Positions 1 through 11,500 of a stretch of DNA of 64,000 bases are shown here, one piece after another; position 1 is the first letter of the stretch, and each line of letters begins with the position of its first letter. Below the pieces are notes generated by a model. That model was not told the origin of the DNA, made no database searches, and worked only from the letters and a program-made list of their open reading frames with translations. The stretch lies in the NCBI GenBank assembly GCA_041725895.1, contig JBGRQA010000018.1:54241-118240 (forward strand), read 5' to 3'. Position numbers and translations under genes: made by a program. This DNA comes from JBGRQA01 sp041725895 (GTDB lineage: Bacteria; Bacteroidota; Bacteroidia; Bacteroidales; Marinifilaceae).

Positions 1-2
1 GT

Positions 3-1055
3 AATATTATCAGTGTATATTCCGATGTAGTTAAACCGCTCTTTGAAAGCCCTTTTCTTGTGAGTTGTATTTATTGGTCGTCTATTGTGGGGCAAAAACT
101 CAGTAATTCCGAATTGGATTTAATGAAAAATGATCCCAGGTTGCATCCTCTTCAAAATATGAATATAAATATTGGAAAGCTTAAAAATCGGTTGCTGAAA
201 AAGAATATAAAAAGCGATCCTTCCCATGTACGTATTTCAAATCATATGGAATTTGATTTAAAGAAGAAGCATTTCCATCCAAGTCCTAAAGATCTTGTAA
301 TTGAGCCTTTCTCTGGCGGTTTGGGAGATCACTTAATGTATAGTCATTTGCCCCGGGTTGCGAAAGAGTATGGTAGGTATGAAAGGGTTTTGATCTCAGA
401 TCAGGCTCCTTGCAGAAGTAAAGAGGCTAAATATTTAATTTGGGAATTGAATCCCTACGTTGATGGGTATTGTATAGAAGAGAGTAATAATTTTCATGTT
501 GAAGATATTCGGAATGCACAACGAAATCCCGTTAGTCAAGGAAAGAAGGCAGCTGTGATGTATGAAGCGATAAATAATAGTTCTGCTTCCTCTAATGTTT
601 TGGATAATTTGATGTTGAAATTAGGGATTGATGATAATGTTCGGGGGCACGAACCTGAAATTTACTATCAACCTTTAGAAATAGATCCTGTTGGAAGGAG
701 CAGAGTTTACGACCCCTACTATGTGTCCAATCCTAGGATAGACATACAGAATCAATGGCTTGTTGAAGAATTTTTTAAGAAAAATAGGATAGAACTGGAT
801 TTTCAGATGAGATTCAGTAATGATAATGGGCATAACTATCAACAAGTATTCGTTAGAAATTTTATAAGTTATTTATCTACTCTTAGTTTGAGGGATTTTT
901 GTGATGTATTGTTTTCTGCAAATGAAATTTATTGTCTTACAACCGGTACTGCTTCACTTTCATCTGCATTAAATAAAAAGGCAACTGTTTTGATTGGAGA
1001 GAAAAAATTAGTTTGGCATCATTCCAAAATTAATCAATATGTTCATCTAGTTTAG
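3..1055 (+). CDS. Glycosyltransferase-like protein (GT9/GT-B-type fold), 5' end outside window
   Basis: The reading frame is open to the left edge with no stop, so the start lies upstream and the GTG at 60 is not a convincing start. Two segments resemble heptosyltransferase-type GT-B enzymes: a Gly-rich loop (SGGLGDHLMYSHLP) followed by a helix, as in the N-terminal sugar-acceptor domain, and near the C-terminus SANEIYCLTTGTASLSSAL followed by KKATVLIG, which resembles the nucleotide-sugar loop of GT9 proteins. No signal peptide can be judged because the N-terminus is missing. It lies about 100 bases before a secreted thioredoxin-like gene and has no visible link to the biosynthetic cluster. 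The family assignment is by resemblance only; a general GT-B-like hypothetical protein is the safe call. Confidence 0.5.
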   Translation, partial: NIISVYSDVVKPLFESPFLVSCIYWSSIVGQKLSNSELDLMKNDPRLHPLQNMNINIGKLKNRLLKKNIKSDPSHVRISNHMEFDLKKKHFHPSPKDLVIEPFSGGLGDHLMYSHLPRVAKEYGRYERVLISDQAPCRSKEAKYLIWELNPYVDGYCIEESNNFHVEDIRNAQRNPVSQGKKAAVMYEAINNSSASSNVLDNLMLKLGIDDNVRGHEPEIYYQPLEIDPVGRSRVYDPYYVSNPRIDIQNQWLVEEFFKKNRIELDFQMRFSNDNGHNYQQVFVRNFISYLSTLSLRDFCDVLFSANEIYCLTTGTASLSSALNKKATVLIGEKKLVWHHSKINQYVHLV

Positions 1056-1154
1056 TTTTAATAGTTACAATACTAGTAAGTTTTGTAGGTTTTTCTATCA
1101 ATACGACCTTATATAAAAAAATCATTGTATATTTATTATCATAATTCGTGTAAT

Positions 1155-2492
1155 ATGAAAATTAGTTTTTGTTTAGCTGTAATATTATGTTTGTCTTTTT
1201 CGTCTGTTTTTGGAGAAATGGACACTTTGAGAGTATCAGGAACCGCATATTCTCCAGATATAACTGTAAAGGCACGTTTTGGTGGAAGACTGTATATGTC
1301 AAAAGTGGTTGACAGTATATATGATATGTCGCTTTCAGGAAAGAAAGGATTAGGTTATATTCGGTATAGAAATACATACAAAGTTTATCTTTCTGAGAAG
1401 AAAGTTAATCGTTTTTGTTTTCAAGATATTGACGGGCGGGAAGAACTTGTTGTAAATGATGAAATTAATCAATATTTAAGAGATAAGAATAAGCGACTAA
1501 AGAAAAATTCCTTGGAAATAAAATATTTTAACCTGCCTGTTTATAAGAAAGATTATGAGGAGTTTGTTAATTTCATTGATTCTGTTTTTTCTGTCCAGAA
1601 AAATATATTGAATGAAGCAAAATTTGAAGATAAATATTTCAATTATATTGAAAATATAGAATTATTGAGTCTCAGAGCTAATTTTGTGCTTAAATATTTG
1701 CTGATAAACAAGATTAATTCTATTCCTGATCTTAGTTTTATGCAAGGCATAAAACTAAACGATACTCTGGCCTATACCGCATCAGATGAGTATAAAAAAT
1801 TCATCAATTTGTATTTAGATAAGATTGCTCAGGATTCAATAAAGAAAAATGGTTTGTCTTTGAATGATTATTTGTTTGTGAAGTATGAAAAGATCAATGA
1901 GGTTATTGGATGTCCAGAAATCAAATATAATTTATTGACAATATTGATTGAGAAGGCTGTTAGTCAGTTTGGAGTGACTGAGGAGGTGACTAGATTGTAT
2001 CGTGGTTATGTTGCAAAAACGCCCGATAAATACAGAAGTGAAAAAGTTCAAATATTATATAGAAAGATGGATGCCCTGTCCAAAGGTGAAGTGCCTCCAA
2101 TTGTTGCTTATGATCAAGAGAAAAATGAGGTGTTTTTGGAAAACCTTTTAGGGCAAAAAATTTATTTAATGTTGTATTCGTTTCACTGTAAAGAATGTTT
2201 AGATGAACTGCAGTTTATTAAGGCGCATGAAGAATTATTTGAAAGGAATAATATCGCTATAGTTACAATAGCGATGGATGGGGGGGATGATGAATGGCGT
2301 TCTTTTATTAAAACACAAAATATACAAGGTAGCATCAATTTACATGCATTTAATAATCGAAGAGAGATTATGGGTAAATTAATGGTGAGGAAGTTACCTA
2401 CAGTAATAATTGTTGATTCTAATCACATGATTACAAATTTGAGGGCTCCTAAGCTTACTGAAGATAATTTTAATGCTTTGTTTAAATTGTAA
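1155..2492 (+). CDS. Secreted TlpA-like thioredoxin-fold protein
   Basis: The ATG at 1155 is preferred over an in-frame codon 30 bases upstream because it places a clean signal peptide at the N-terminus (MKISFCLAVILCLSFSSVFG, cleavage likely after this). Residues about 20-320 are a poorly conserved helical region of the kind seen in Bacteroidota TlpA/ResA-like proteins. The last ~120 residues form a thioredoxin-like domain with a CKEC motif (Cys345, Cys348) and a KLPTVIIVD strand containing the expected cis-Pro. It would act in the periplasm as a thiol-disulfide oxidoreductase; the partner is unknown. The gene is 11 bases ahead of an FtsX-type permease and is probably co-transcribed with it. 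No link to peptide synthesis is shown beyond proximity. Confidence 0.75.
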   Translation: MKISFCLAVILCLSFSSVFGEMDTLRVSGTAYSPDITVKARFGGRLYMSKVVDSIYDMSLSGKKGLGYIRYRNTYKVYLSEKKVNRFCFQDIDGREELVVNDEINQYLRDKNKRLKKNSLEIKYFNLPVYKKDYEEFVNFIDSVFSVQKNILNEAKFEDKYFNYIENIELLSLRANFVLKYLLINKINSIPDLSFMQGIKLNDTLAYTASDEYKKFINLYLDKIAQDSIKKNGLSLNDYLFVKYEKINEVIGCPEIKYNLLTILIEKAVSQFGVTEEVTRLYRGYVAKTPDKYRSEKVQILYRKMDALSKGEVPPIVAYDQEKNEVFLENLLGQKIYLMLYSFHCKECLDELQFIKAHEELFERNNIAIVTIAMDGGDDEWRSFIKTQNIQGSINLHAFNNRREIMGKLMVRKLPTVIIVDSNHMITNLRAPKLTEDNFNALFKL

Positions 2493-2503
2493 AAATCAAC
2501 TTC

Positions 2504-4900
2504 ATGAAAAAAAATTATATATTTCAGTTTTTTAGAAAACTTTTTAAAAATAAAATATCCAGTACAATAAATGTGATTGGAATTGCTGTGAGTGTTGCCT
2601 CAATCACGTTTATTTTAAATTATGTCGTTTTTGAATGTAATTATGACAGTTTTCATGAAAAAAGCGATTTGATTTATCGAGTGAATAGAACACAGTATAA
2701 AGATGGAGCTGTTTTTGCTGAATCTGCAAGAACCGATAGGGAGTTAGGAGAGGTGCTTTCTGACAATTTGCCTGAGGTGCTTGATTTTACAAGAATGGTA
2801 AAGAATAGATATAATCTGATTAATGTTGACGAGAATATTTTTGTAGAAAAGTCTATCTTCTTTGTGGATACTTCGTTTTTTTCAATTTTCAGCTGTAAAG
2901 GGATTTATGGGAATCAAAAAAAGTTTTTAAGAAATCCTAATACTGCAGTATTAAGTAAACATATTAGTGAAAAGTATTTTGGAGATATAGATCCGGTGGG
3001 GAAGGAAATTAGGAATGGACGACAATTTTATACTGTTGTTGGTGTGATTGATGATTTCCCTGCAGATTCTCATTTTGATTTTGATATTCTATTATCCTTC
3101 CATAATACTCTGAAAATTCCTCCTATGAGAATACCTTGGAATTTTTGTGACTATTATACTTATATATTGCTGGATAACAACGCCTCGATAAATAAGGTTG
3201 CAGATGACTCACAAGATCTTATTCTTGCCAAAAAAGGTCGTAATAATGCCCAGGCAAATATTGAAACTAAATATTCATTTACTCCTATTGGAGATATTCA
3301 CTTATATTCACATTATAATGATGAATTGAAGCAGGGTAATGATATTTTAAATATTCAAATATTAATTGCTGTTGCAGTGTTTGTTTTTCTTATTGCAGCA
3401 ATAAATTATAATAATTTATTTTCATCTGTTTTTCTGTATAATTTAAAAGCTGTTTCTCTCAAGAAAATGTTTGGAGTGAATAAAATGGCTATGTTTTTGG
3501 AAATATTTATAGATTGTTTGCTCTTGGTTTTTATTGGGTTTGTGTTTGGAATGGTGCTGTGTAATTTGTTTTTTGAAAATCTTAATGATTTTATTTTAAA
3601 TACTCATTCTTTTCAAGGTATTCATACGAAACCACTTTTCTGGGGGATTTGTATAGTTGGAATAATTATCTTCTCATTTTTACTGAGTGTTTATCCTTTT
3701 TGGTTGTCTAATAAAGTGAATCCTTTATCTATTTTTAGAGGTAAAGTACTTGGGAAATTTGGAATGAAACAGTTTGCAAGTTTCTTTTTGTCTGTCCAAT
3801 TCTTTATTAGCTTTTTCTTTTTAGCAGGTACTTTTACAGTTATAAAGCAAGTAAAGTACTTTAAGGATTATAATTCTGGGCAGAAAATTGAAAATACGAT
3901 GATTATTAAAATACCATCCAATTCGCGCATGCTATATAATAGAATGAAGGTTTTTAGGGCGGAACTTGCCAATGTTGCTATAGTTGAAGACATTTCCTTG
4001 GCTAGTGCAATTCCGGGTTCAATAGTCCGTCATATTGATTCCTATAGTAAAAGTGATGTCAATAAAGGAAAGCGAACGGTTGGATTGGTTTATATTGATG
4101 ACCGATATTTTGACTTTTTCGGAGTGAAGCAGATGGGAGGTAACAAGACCAGATTGGATGAGATTGGAGATGATCGCAATGTTGTTTTGATGAATGAAAG
4201 CGCTTATCGCTTGTTTGATTTCTCTAAGAATGGTTCCTTCGAAAACGAAAAAATAGTTTGGGATAAAAAGGAACATGAAATTGTGGGCGTAGTTGAGGAT
4301 TTTAAAATAACCTCATTGAAGTTTGGTCAGGAACCGATTGTATTTAAATTATCTCAAAAGACAGGATTTGATTATTGTGCTATACGTTATATGCCCAATA
4401 AGCTGGAAGAAACTTTACCTATTGTAAAGACTAAATTTGAAGACTGTTTTCATCTTCCATTTGAGTATACATTGGCAAATGAATTTTTAGAAAATCAATA
4501 TTTACCGGAGATTCGTTTTGGTCGTTTATTTGGATTGTTTTCATTTGTTATTATCGTTCTGTCATTGATGGGGATTTGGGCCTTGTCACATTATAATCTA
4601 ATGAAGAAACAAAAGGAGATGGCTGTACGAAAAGTTATGGGAGCAAGATCACTTGATATCATTCGAGCGGCTTATCACGATCTGGGTATTTCTGTGATTG
4701 TGACCTATATTTTGGCAATGCCTGTAAGTTTCTTTATAATGAATAAATGGTTGGAAAATTATTCCTACAAGATTTCTGTGGGTGTTTGGTTTTTTAGCAT
4801 TCCATTAATTACAGTTGTTGTTATTTCTTGTATTACTCTGGTATTCCATGGCTGGAAACTTATCAAAACCTCTCCTGTTTATGCTTTACGATATGAATAA
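2504..4900 (+). CDS. FtsX/MacB-type ABC transporter permease
   Basis: A 798-residue membrane protein with the layout of Bacteroidota FtsX-type permeases: one N-terminal membrane segment (about residues 20-42), a large periplasmic MacB-like domain, three membrane segments (about 285-410), a second N-terminal-like segment near 430-450 with another periplasmic domain, and three C-terminal membrane segments (about 680-790). The cytoplasmic signature KEMAVRKVMGAR, typical of this family, lies before the penultimate segment. Such permeases work with a separate MacB-like ATPase, which is not in the window. The family includes exporters and signalling or lipoprotein-release systems, so export of the neighbouring cluster's product is possible but unsupported. 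Confidence 0.85.
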   Translation: MKKNYIFQFFRKLFKNKISSTINVIGIAVSVASITFILNYVVFECNYDSFHEKSDLIYRVNRTQYKDGAVFAESARTDRELGEVLSDNLPEVLDFTRMVKNRYNLINVDENIFVEKSIFFVDTSFFSIFSCKGIYGNQKKFLRNPNTAVLSKHISEKYFGDIDPVGKEIRNGRQFYTVVGVIDDFPADSHFDFDILLSFHNTLKIPPMRIPWNFCDYYTYILLDNNASINKVADDSQDLILAKKGRNNAQANIETKYSFTPIGDIHLYSHYNDELKQGNDILNIQILIAVAVFVFLIAAINYNNLFSSVFLYNLKAVSLKKMFGVNKMAMFLEIFIDCLLLVFIGFVFGMVLCNLFFENLNDFILNTHSFQGIHTKPLFWGICIVGIIIFSFLLSVYPFWLSNKVNPLSIFRGKVLGKFGMKQFASFFLSVQFFISFFFLAGTFTVIKQVKYFKDYNSGQKIENTMIIKIPSNSRMLYNRMKVFRAELANVAIVEDISLASAIPGSIVRHIDSYSKSDVNKGKRTVGLVYIDDRYFDFFGVKQMGGNKTRLDEIGDDRNVVLMNESAYRLFDFSKNGSFENEKIVWDKKEHEIVGVVEDFKITSLKFGQEPIVFKLSQKTGFDYCAIRYMPNKLEETLPIVKTKFEDCFHLPFEYTLANEFLENQYLPEIRFGRLFGLFSFVIIVLSLMGIWALSHYNLMKKQKEMAVRKVMGARSLDIIRAAYHDLGISVIVTYILAMPVSFFIMNKWLENYSYKISVGVWFFSIPLITVVVISCITLVFHGWKLIKTSPVYALRYE

Positions 4901-5072
4901 TACGATGGAGGCAGCGGTTAAAATTGCCTGTTTATATTGATATAAGGAGGTAGTTTGTTTGTGCTAAATGGGTGATTCGAAGTATGATTTCTATGGTTGT
5001 AGAATAATACAATTCAATTTATTATTAGTTGCCCAGATACTTGTATTACTTCTGATTAGTTTCGAACAGTTG

Positions 5073-5099
5073 CCTGTTTCTTGCTATTTAAGAAACAGG
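5073..5099. terminator. Perfect 10-bp stem-loop, possible transcription end of the flank operon
   Basis: CCTGTTTCTT (5073-5082) pairs exactly with AAGAAACAGG (5090-5099) across a 7-base loop. It sits about 170 bases after the permease stop. There is no clean T-run immediately after it on either strand, so it is not a textbook intrinsic terminator; a regulatory or mRNA-stabilising hairpin is the alternative. Confidence 0.4.
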
Positions 5100-5112
5100 A
5101 AATGATAAATTT

Positions 5113-5153
5113 TTCAAGTGGGGGAGAGTAGACTTTATTCAACTCCACTTGAA
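5113..5153. repeat. Inverted repeat with 9-bp arms
   Basis: TTCAAGTGG (5113-5121) and CCACTTGAA (5145-5153) are exact reverse complements separated by 23 bases. It lies directly after the stem-loop at 5073 and may be part of a regulatory leader or a regulator binding site. Function unknown. Confidence 0.35.
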
Positions 5154-5479
5154 TACTCTTGAAGTTAGGATCTCAAGTTGTTTGATAAAACGGAATTTTC
5201 GTTTAGTACTGCTCTTAAAGTTAACAGATTCTGTTTATCAATTATACTCTCTCGATAGACATTATAGCTTAGTATTGTATTTGACTTCTGATAAAAGCGT
5301 TCTATTGTAGGTTTATTTATGGTGTTACTATGCAATTTACCCAATTGTATGTTAATAGCGCTTCCGTTGATATTTTCTTAGGTGTTCCAGTTCTGAGAGG
5401 ACGAAAATGGAATTCCAATAAAATCAATCCTTGTTTATATTTTTCTAATTGTAAATGGTTTGATTATTTCAGTTATCGA

Positions 5480-5495
5480 ACGACAATTGTGTCGT
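5480..5495. promoter_or_regulatory. Small hairpin or operator-like element ahead of first NRPS gene
   Basis: ACGACA (5480-5485) and TGTCGT (5490-5495) pair exactly around ATTG, 50 bases before the ATG at 5545. Position suggests an operator or a leader hairpin, but a 6-bp stem can arise by chance. Confidence 0.25.
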
Positions 5496-5544
5496 GTAAA
5501 TACTCATCTTTCTGTAACGCAGTTAATTTCTTTAATTGTTTCCT

Positions 5545-8500
5545 ATGATAAAAATTGATAAAAGGAATGTAAAAACTATATTGCCTTTGACCTATTTGCA
5601 AAAGTCGATATGGGTAAATTCTATAGGCAAAAAGAATAGTGGAAATTATATTGAACAAACTTGGTTGAAGCTTAAAGGTTCAATCGATGAGGATATGTTC
5701 AGAACTTCATGGCAAACCATTATAGATAAGTATGATGTACTTCGTACTGTATTTCGGTGGCGTGGGTTAAAAGAGCCAATTCAGATTATACAAAGGAGTG
5801 TCGTTCCAGAAATAATTTTCCAAGATTATTCTGGTTGTGCTAACAAAAATGAAAAATACGCTGAGTTACTTGATCAAATCAGGAAGGAGGAGTTAGAGCT
5901 AGAAAAGGTTTTGTTTAAAATATTTATAATTGAGGAAAACAAGTCTAATGTGACCCTAATTATTGCTCATCATCATATTCTTTTTGATGGATGGAGTCTT
6001 GGTATAATCCTCAAAGATTTTTTTGAAAATTATCAATGTCTGGTTAACAATTTATCAGTTCCACATGCGCTACAGGACCGATATATTCAGAATATTAAGG
6101 CAGTCAAAGATGACTGTTGTAAAGCCAACGAAGAATATTGGGTAAATTATCTTACAGGTTTATCAGGTAACGAATCGATGGAGACTCGGTTGCGATTAAA
6201 ATCCAGAAAAATATCATATTGTGATTTTACTATTGATCCTAGTTTGGTTCGTTTGATCGAAGCCTTTGCTTTGCAGCAAAAAATGACCAAAAACACTATA
6301 TTTTCAGCAGCGTGGGGGGTGTTGTTGCAAATATTAAATGGGACCTTGGATTATGTATTTTATAATACAGTATCTGTGAGAGATCATATTGGACGAAATA
6401 CGGATGATGCTGTTGGTTTATTTATTAATACGGTTCCACAGAGGATAATAACTAAGGAGCAACAAACATTTACAGATCTCATATCTTGTGTCCAAAAAGA
6501 TCTTATTGATAGAAATGGCTGTCTAAATATGGATATGGGAAGACTATTTCAATCTTTTGATATTAGAATTCCTAATTATGATTTTAGCTCATTGTTGGTA
6601 TTTGAAAACTATCCAATAGAGTCTGTTGTTCCAGGGCAGAAACGAAATCAGGAATCGGGTGATTTATTTTTCGAAGATCCAGAGGATTCTTCTATTCAAG
6701 AGGGGGATGGTTCGTTAAGAAGTGGTTTAATGTTGTCAGATTATCAGTTCTATAGTAGTTCGCAGTTTGATCTGACGTTGATTGTTGCGGATTTCGATGA
6801 GTTTCAGCATAAATTATTCTATGATGAGAAGATAATAGATAGTCAAACCTTAAATCAGATTATTGCAAAGTATAAGCAGTTGTTAAAAAGTATCGTTACT
6901 AAACCTAATCAGCTTGTTTCTCTTCATTTTGATGAGCAGTTACGATTGCTTTTAAAAAATAGAATAGAGAATCATCTGGTTTCAGTAGGTGGTGGTGATG
7001 TGCAAATATATGATTTTGTAACTAGCAAGTTAATTGAATTATGGGCTGAGGTATTTGACTTGGAAATAGGTACTGTTAGTATTGAAGTCAATTATTTTGA
7101 TTATTTCAATTTTTCATTAAAAACCGTTCACTTGGTCAATCGTATACAACAAATATTTGATGTTGAATTTGCGGTTACTGAAGTTCTGGAGTCTCCTACA
7201 ATTGGTCAGTTGGTTGAGGTGATTAATAAAAAGCAATTTTCACAAAAAAAGCATAAATTAACTTTTGCTGAAACAAAAGAGCACTATATTCTTTCGCACG
7301 AGCAATTGCGCCTGTATTATATGCAAATGCAAGAGGAAAAATCTATCCTTTTTAATAGTCCCAAATTGTTTGCCATCAATAAAAAACTCAGTGATAAGGA
7401 TGTTCGTTATTTACAAAGTATTGTTCATAGGCTTTTGAGGCAACATTCAAGTTTACGTACTGTTTTTCGTGAAATTAATGGAGAGGTGAGACAAGTTGTT
7501 TTACCTTACCATGAATGTCAATTGAAGGTAGAAATAGTACATGTTGATTCGATGGTTGAGAGTGATCTGTTTCGTCAGGATACTAAAAAGCAAGGAGCTA
7601 CGATTTCAGATGAAAAAATCCGTTTGCTCTATGAGCACTACATCACTCCCTTTGATCTTTCGAGATTTCCATTGCTGAGAATTTGGATTTTGCGTTTGAG
7701 AGATGAATCAAACTTTTTGCTTGTTGATATTCATCATATTATTTCAGATGGTGTTTCTATGTATATTTTAATGGATGAAATCAAACGATTGATTGATTCC
7801 TATCCATTAAATTCTGTTAAATATTATTATTCTGATTATGCCCATTGGCAGTGCAGGCAATTGTATAGTGATCAGTTGTCTGCTGAAGTTGATTATTGGA
7901 ATAGAATATTCTCAAAATCTTATACCCCCCTAGAATTACCTTACGACTTAAAGGGGAATACTTTTGGGGAAGCAAAAGGTGCTAAACTTTATTGGTATTA
8001 CGATACAAACCGGTATCAGAAATTAAGGTGTGTATTGCAAAATGGAAACTTAACCTTATATAGTTTTCTTTTAGCTGCTTGCTATTTGTTGTTTTATAAA
8101 CAATTAAACAGGTACGATATAATGATTGGGATGGTTGTATCCAAGCGTAATAACAAGCAGTTTGAGAAATTGGTCGGCTTGTTGATAGATTCCTATCCAA
8201 TTCGTATTAATTTGGAACAGGGTGCAAACGTTGGGGATTTGTTGGGAATTGTGAAAAAACGCTTTGAGGAAGCCTGGAAAAACAGATTGCTACCTTATCA
8301 TGAAATTGTGAAAATAGCAGCGGGAAATGATCATGCCTTGAAAAAGACGTTGTTTAACGTAATGCTAAATTTGCATGATTATGTCGAGAGTGACTTTTCT
8401 GTAGATGATGTATCCATAAAAGAAGTTGATTTTTATTACGAAGTTCCAAAAACCGATATTTCCTTTGATGTTAGAAGATCTGGAGAAGAATTAAAAGTGG

Positions 8501-11500
8501 GGGTTGAATATAACACTCTCTTATTTAAGGAAGAAACCATTCTTGATTTCGGTAATGAATTTATGCTTGCTCTAGATCAGCTGGTTGATGTTTTTGAAAA
8601 CGATATGTTTCACCAGGAGCTAAGAATTTTTCAAAAAAATGAAAGTTTACCGTTGAATACTTTTTGTGATCTCACATGTGAATTAGAAGAGATCGAGTTA
8701 CAGTTTTTTGATGAGTTTAGAAAGCAGGTGGTACAAAATTCAAATAAGGTTGCCTTAGTTTTCCAAGACCAGTTTTATACATACAAACAACTGGATGATG
8801 ATAGTAATAGAATAGCAAATTATCTGTGCGACATTCAAAGTTCATCCAATAGTTTGGTGGGCCTATTATTGGAGAAAAATGTTCACAGGTTGATTGCTAT
8901 ATTAGGTGTACAGAAATCTGGTGCTGCTTTCCTACCGTTGGATGTGAAAATGCCGATGAAACGCTTAAACTATATACTGAAAGATAGTAAAGTGACTCTG
9001 GTGATAAAAGATATTGAATCAGAATTACAATTTCAGGGTGAATTTCTGGATTACGACAATCTTCTTTCTTGCTCTGATAATACTTCGGTATACCCTCTTC
9101 GCAAACCCAACGAACTGGCATATGTAATCTATACTTCTGGATCTACAGGACAACCTAAAGGGGTTATGGTTGAGAATAAAAATTTGAATAACTACATTGC
9201 TGCCTTTGAGGAAGAATTTAAAATTTCATCAGGAGATAGGGTGTTGCAGCAAGCTAGTTATGTCTTTGATACTTATATAGAGGAAGTTTTTCCGATTCTT
9301 TCTGTAGGAGGAGAGCTGATCTTAATATCAGAGAATAATAAAAGGGAAATATCCTACCTGTCCTCATATATTCAACGCAACCTGATTACTATTGTTGATT
9401 GTAGTCCACTAATGATGGGACAATTAAATGGTGTTCCTGATATAAACCAATTAAGTAGTGTTCGACTATTTATTAGTGGTGGAGATGTACTTAAAAGTGC
9501 ACAAGTTGATCGATTGCATCAGTTGGGGGCTGTTTACAATACTTATGGTCCGACAGAATCAACCGTATGTGCCACTTACTATAGGTGTGAGAATTTTGAG
9601 GAGGAAAACCAGCCTATTGGCAAGGCAATTAAGAATTATGCAGTTAGCATTTCTAATTTTTCGCAATTCGATAATTTCTCTTCTCCAGGAGAGATTGAAG
9701 TTGTGGGGTATGGTGTGACACGTGGATATCTTAATAATCCAGAATTAAGTTACGAGAAGTATTTACAAGTTGGAGAGAACCGTGAAATTCGAAAGTATAA
9801 AACCGGAGATATTGGGCGGTTCAAAAAGGATGGAAATATCGAATTCATTGGTCGAATTGATGAGCAGGTGAAAATAAGGGGATTTCGTGTGGATTTGACG
9901 GAAATTGAAAACACTCTTTCGACCTACCATAAGATTTTGGATGTTGTAATCATTTGTCAAGAGGAATACGATGGACGACGCACCTTAAGTGCCTATATTG
10001 TAAAAAAGAATGGGGCAACTCTTAAGGTTTCAGAAATGCGAGCATTTTTGTGCAAACATTTACCGGAGTATATGTTGCCACACTTATACTACGAAGTGGA
10101 TACAATTCCATTAACAAATGGAGATAAGCCAGATCGGGAGGCACTTAAGGAGTGTGGGAAAATAGTAGGTGACGATATTGATTGTGGTGATTGTACATTG
10201 ACAGAACTATCACTGCAGAAGATTTGGCAATCCTTACTAAAACATTCTAATTTTAGTATTTACAGTCATTTTTTTGAAATTGGTGGTGATTCAATTCTAA
10301 TAACAAAAGCGATTACCCGAATAAAGAGCAAGTTCGGAGTTGATGTTTTGTATAAGGATTTTTACAATCAACCAACAATCCAAGCGATTGCAAAAATTAT
10401 TGATCATTCGGAAATCAGAGATTCTGAAGTTAAGCTTAAAAAAGCTGAATATACCGATGAGGCACCATTATCATTTTCTCAGGAGCGTATTTGGTTTCTT
10501 CAACAACTGCATCAAACTAATAAATCTTACAACGTTACTCGTGCATTATCATTTAAGGGGCAGCTTCATTTGGATATTTTTCAGCATGCGATTGATTTAA
10601 TTGTGGAGAAGCATGAGATTTACCGAACTGTTTTTCGTAAACGGAATAATTCGGTTTATCAGAAGATTTTACCAGGAATAGATAGCAGGATTATTTTTAA
10701 GTCTATCGACGAAATTGATTTGGAGCAAGATTTAAATCAATGGGTTGTAGAAGTTGGTCGAGAGGTTTTTGATCTTGAAAATGGTCCCTTAATACGATTC
10801 TATCTCGTTCAAAAGGCACCTACTGAATACTTTTTCCTGGTGGTTGAGCATCACTTGATTCATGATGGTTGGACCCAGGGCCTATTATTGGAAGAATTTA
10901 TTAACATCTACCGGAATTTGCTGGAAAATGAGGCATATCAAGTTCCTAAAGCAAAATTGCAGTATGCCGATTTTTCCATTTGGCAGAAGGAATACTTTTC
11001 AAAAGCTGTATTGGATAAGCACCAATCATTTTGGAAAGAAAAATTTCGGAATATACCGCCCGATTTGGAGCTTCCTTGTGATAAGCCTCGGTCAAGTTTT
11101 TTTGACGGTAAAGGAGAGTTGATTGTAGTGGATATTCCATTTGCAATGGAAGAGAGAATCAAAAAGTATGCTGCAGCTCATGACACGACTCTGTTTGTGA
11201 TAATGTTGACAGCATTTAAAATTTTATTGTATAGGTATTCTCAGATGAATCAAATTTGCGTTGGAACCGGCGTTGCCAACCGTATGGATGAAGATTTGGA
11301 GGATGTTCTAGGTATGGTTATTAATACGATGCCTATCCTAACACAGGTTGGTAGTGAGGGGGTTACGATACAGGAGTTTGTGGAGCAAGTAAAGGAGTCT
11401 TATTTAGACTCATTTCAATATGCAAATACTCCGTTTGAAAAGATTGTCGAAGCTGTCAAACCTGAACGAGATATAAGAAAAATGCCTTTGTTTCAGGTTC

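Larger units (their letters stand above)
4901..5544. other. 644-base non-coding stretch before the biosynthetic cluster
   Basis: No convincing gene. A short frame at 5330-5548 has no family resemblance and composition like the surrounding non-coding DNA. The stretch holds a strong 10-bp stem-loop (5073-5099), a longer-loop inverted repeat (5113-5153) and a small hairpin (5480-5495) just ahead of the first NRPS start. I did not spot an exact Bacteroidota-type promoter (TAnnTTTG), but the position makes this the likely control region for the cluster. Confidence 0.6.

Noticed and set aside
5073..5099. Textbook rho-independent terminator
   Set aside because: The stem is perfect but lacks a following T-run on either strand, so only a possible terminator is claimed.
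5330..5548. 72-codon frame before the first NRPS
   Set aside because: No family resemblance, starts in non-coding DNA with hairpins and overlaps the NRPS start.
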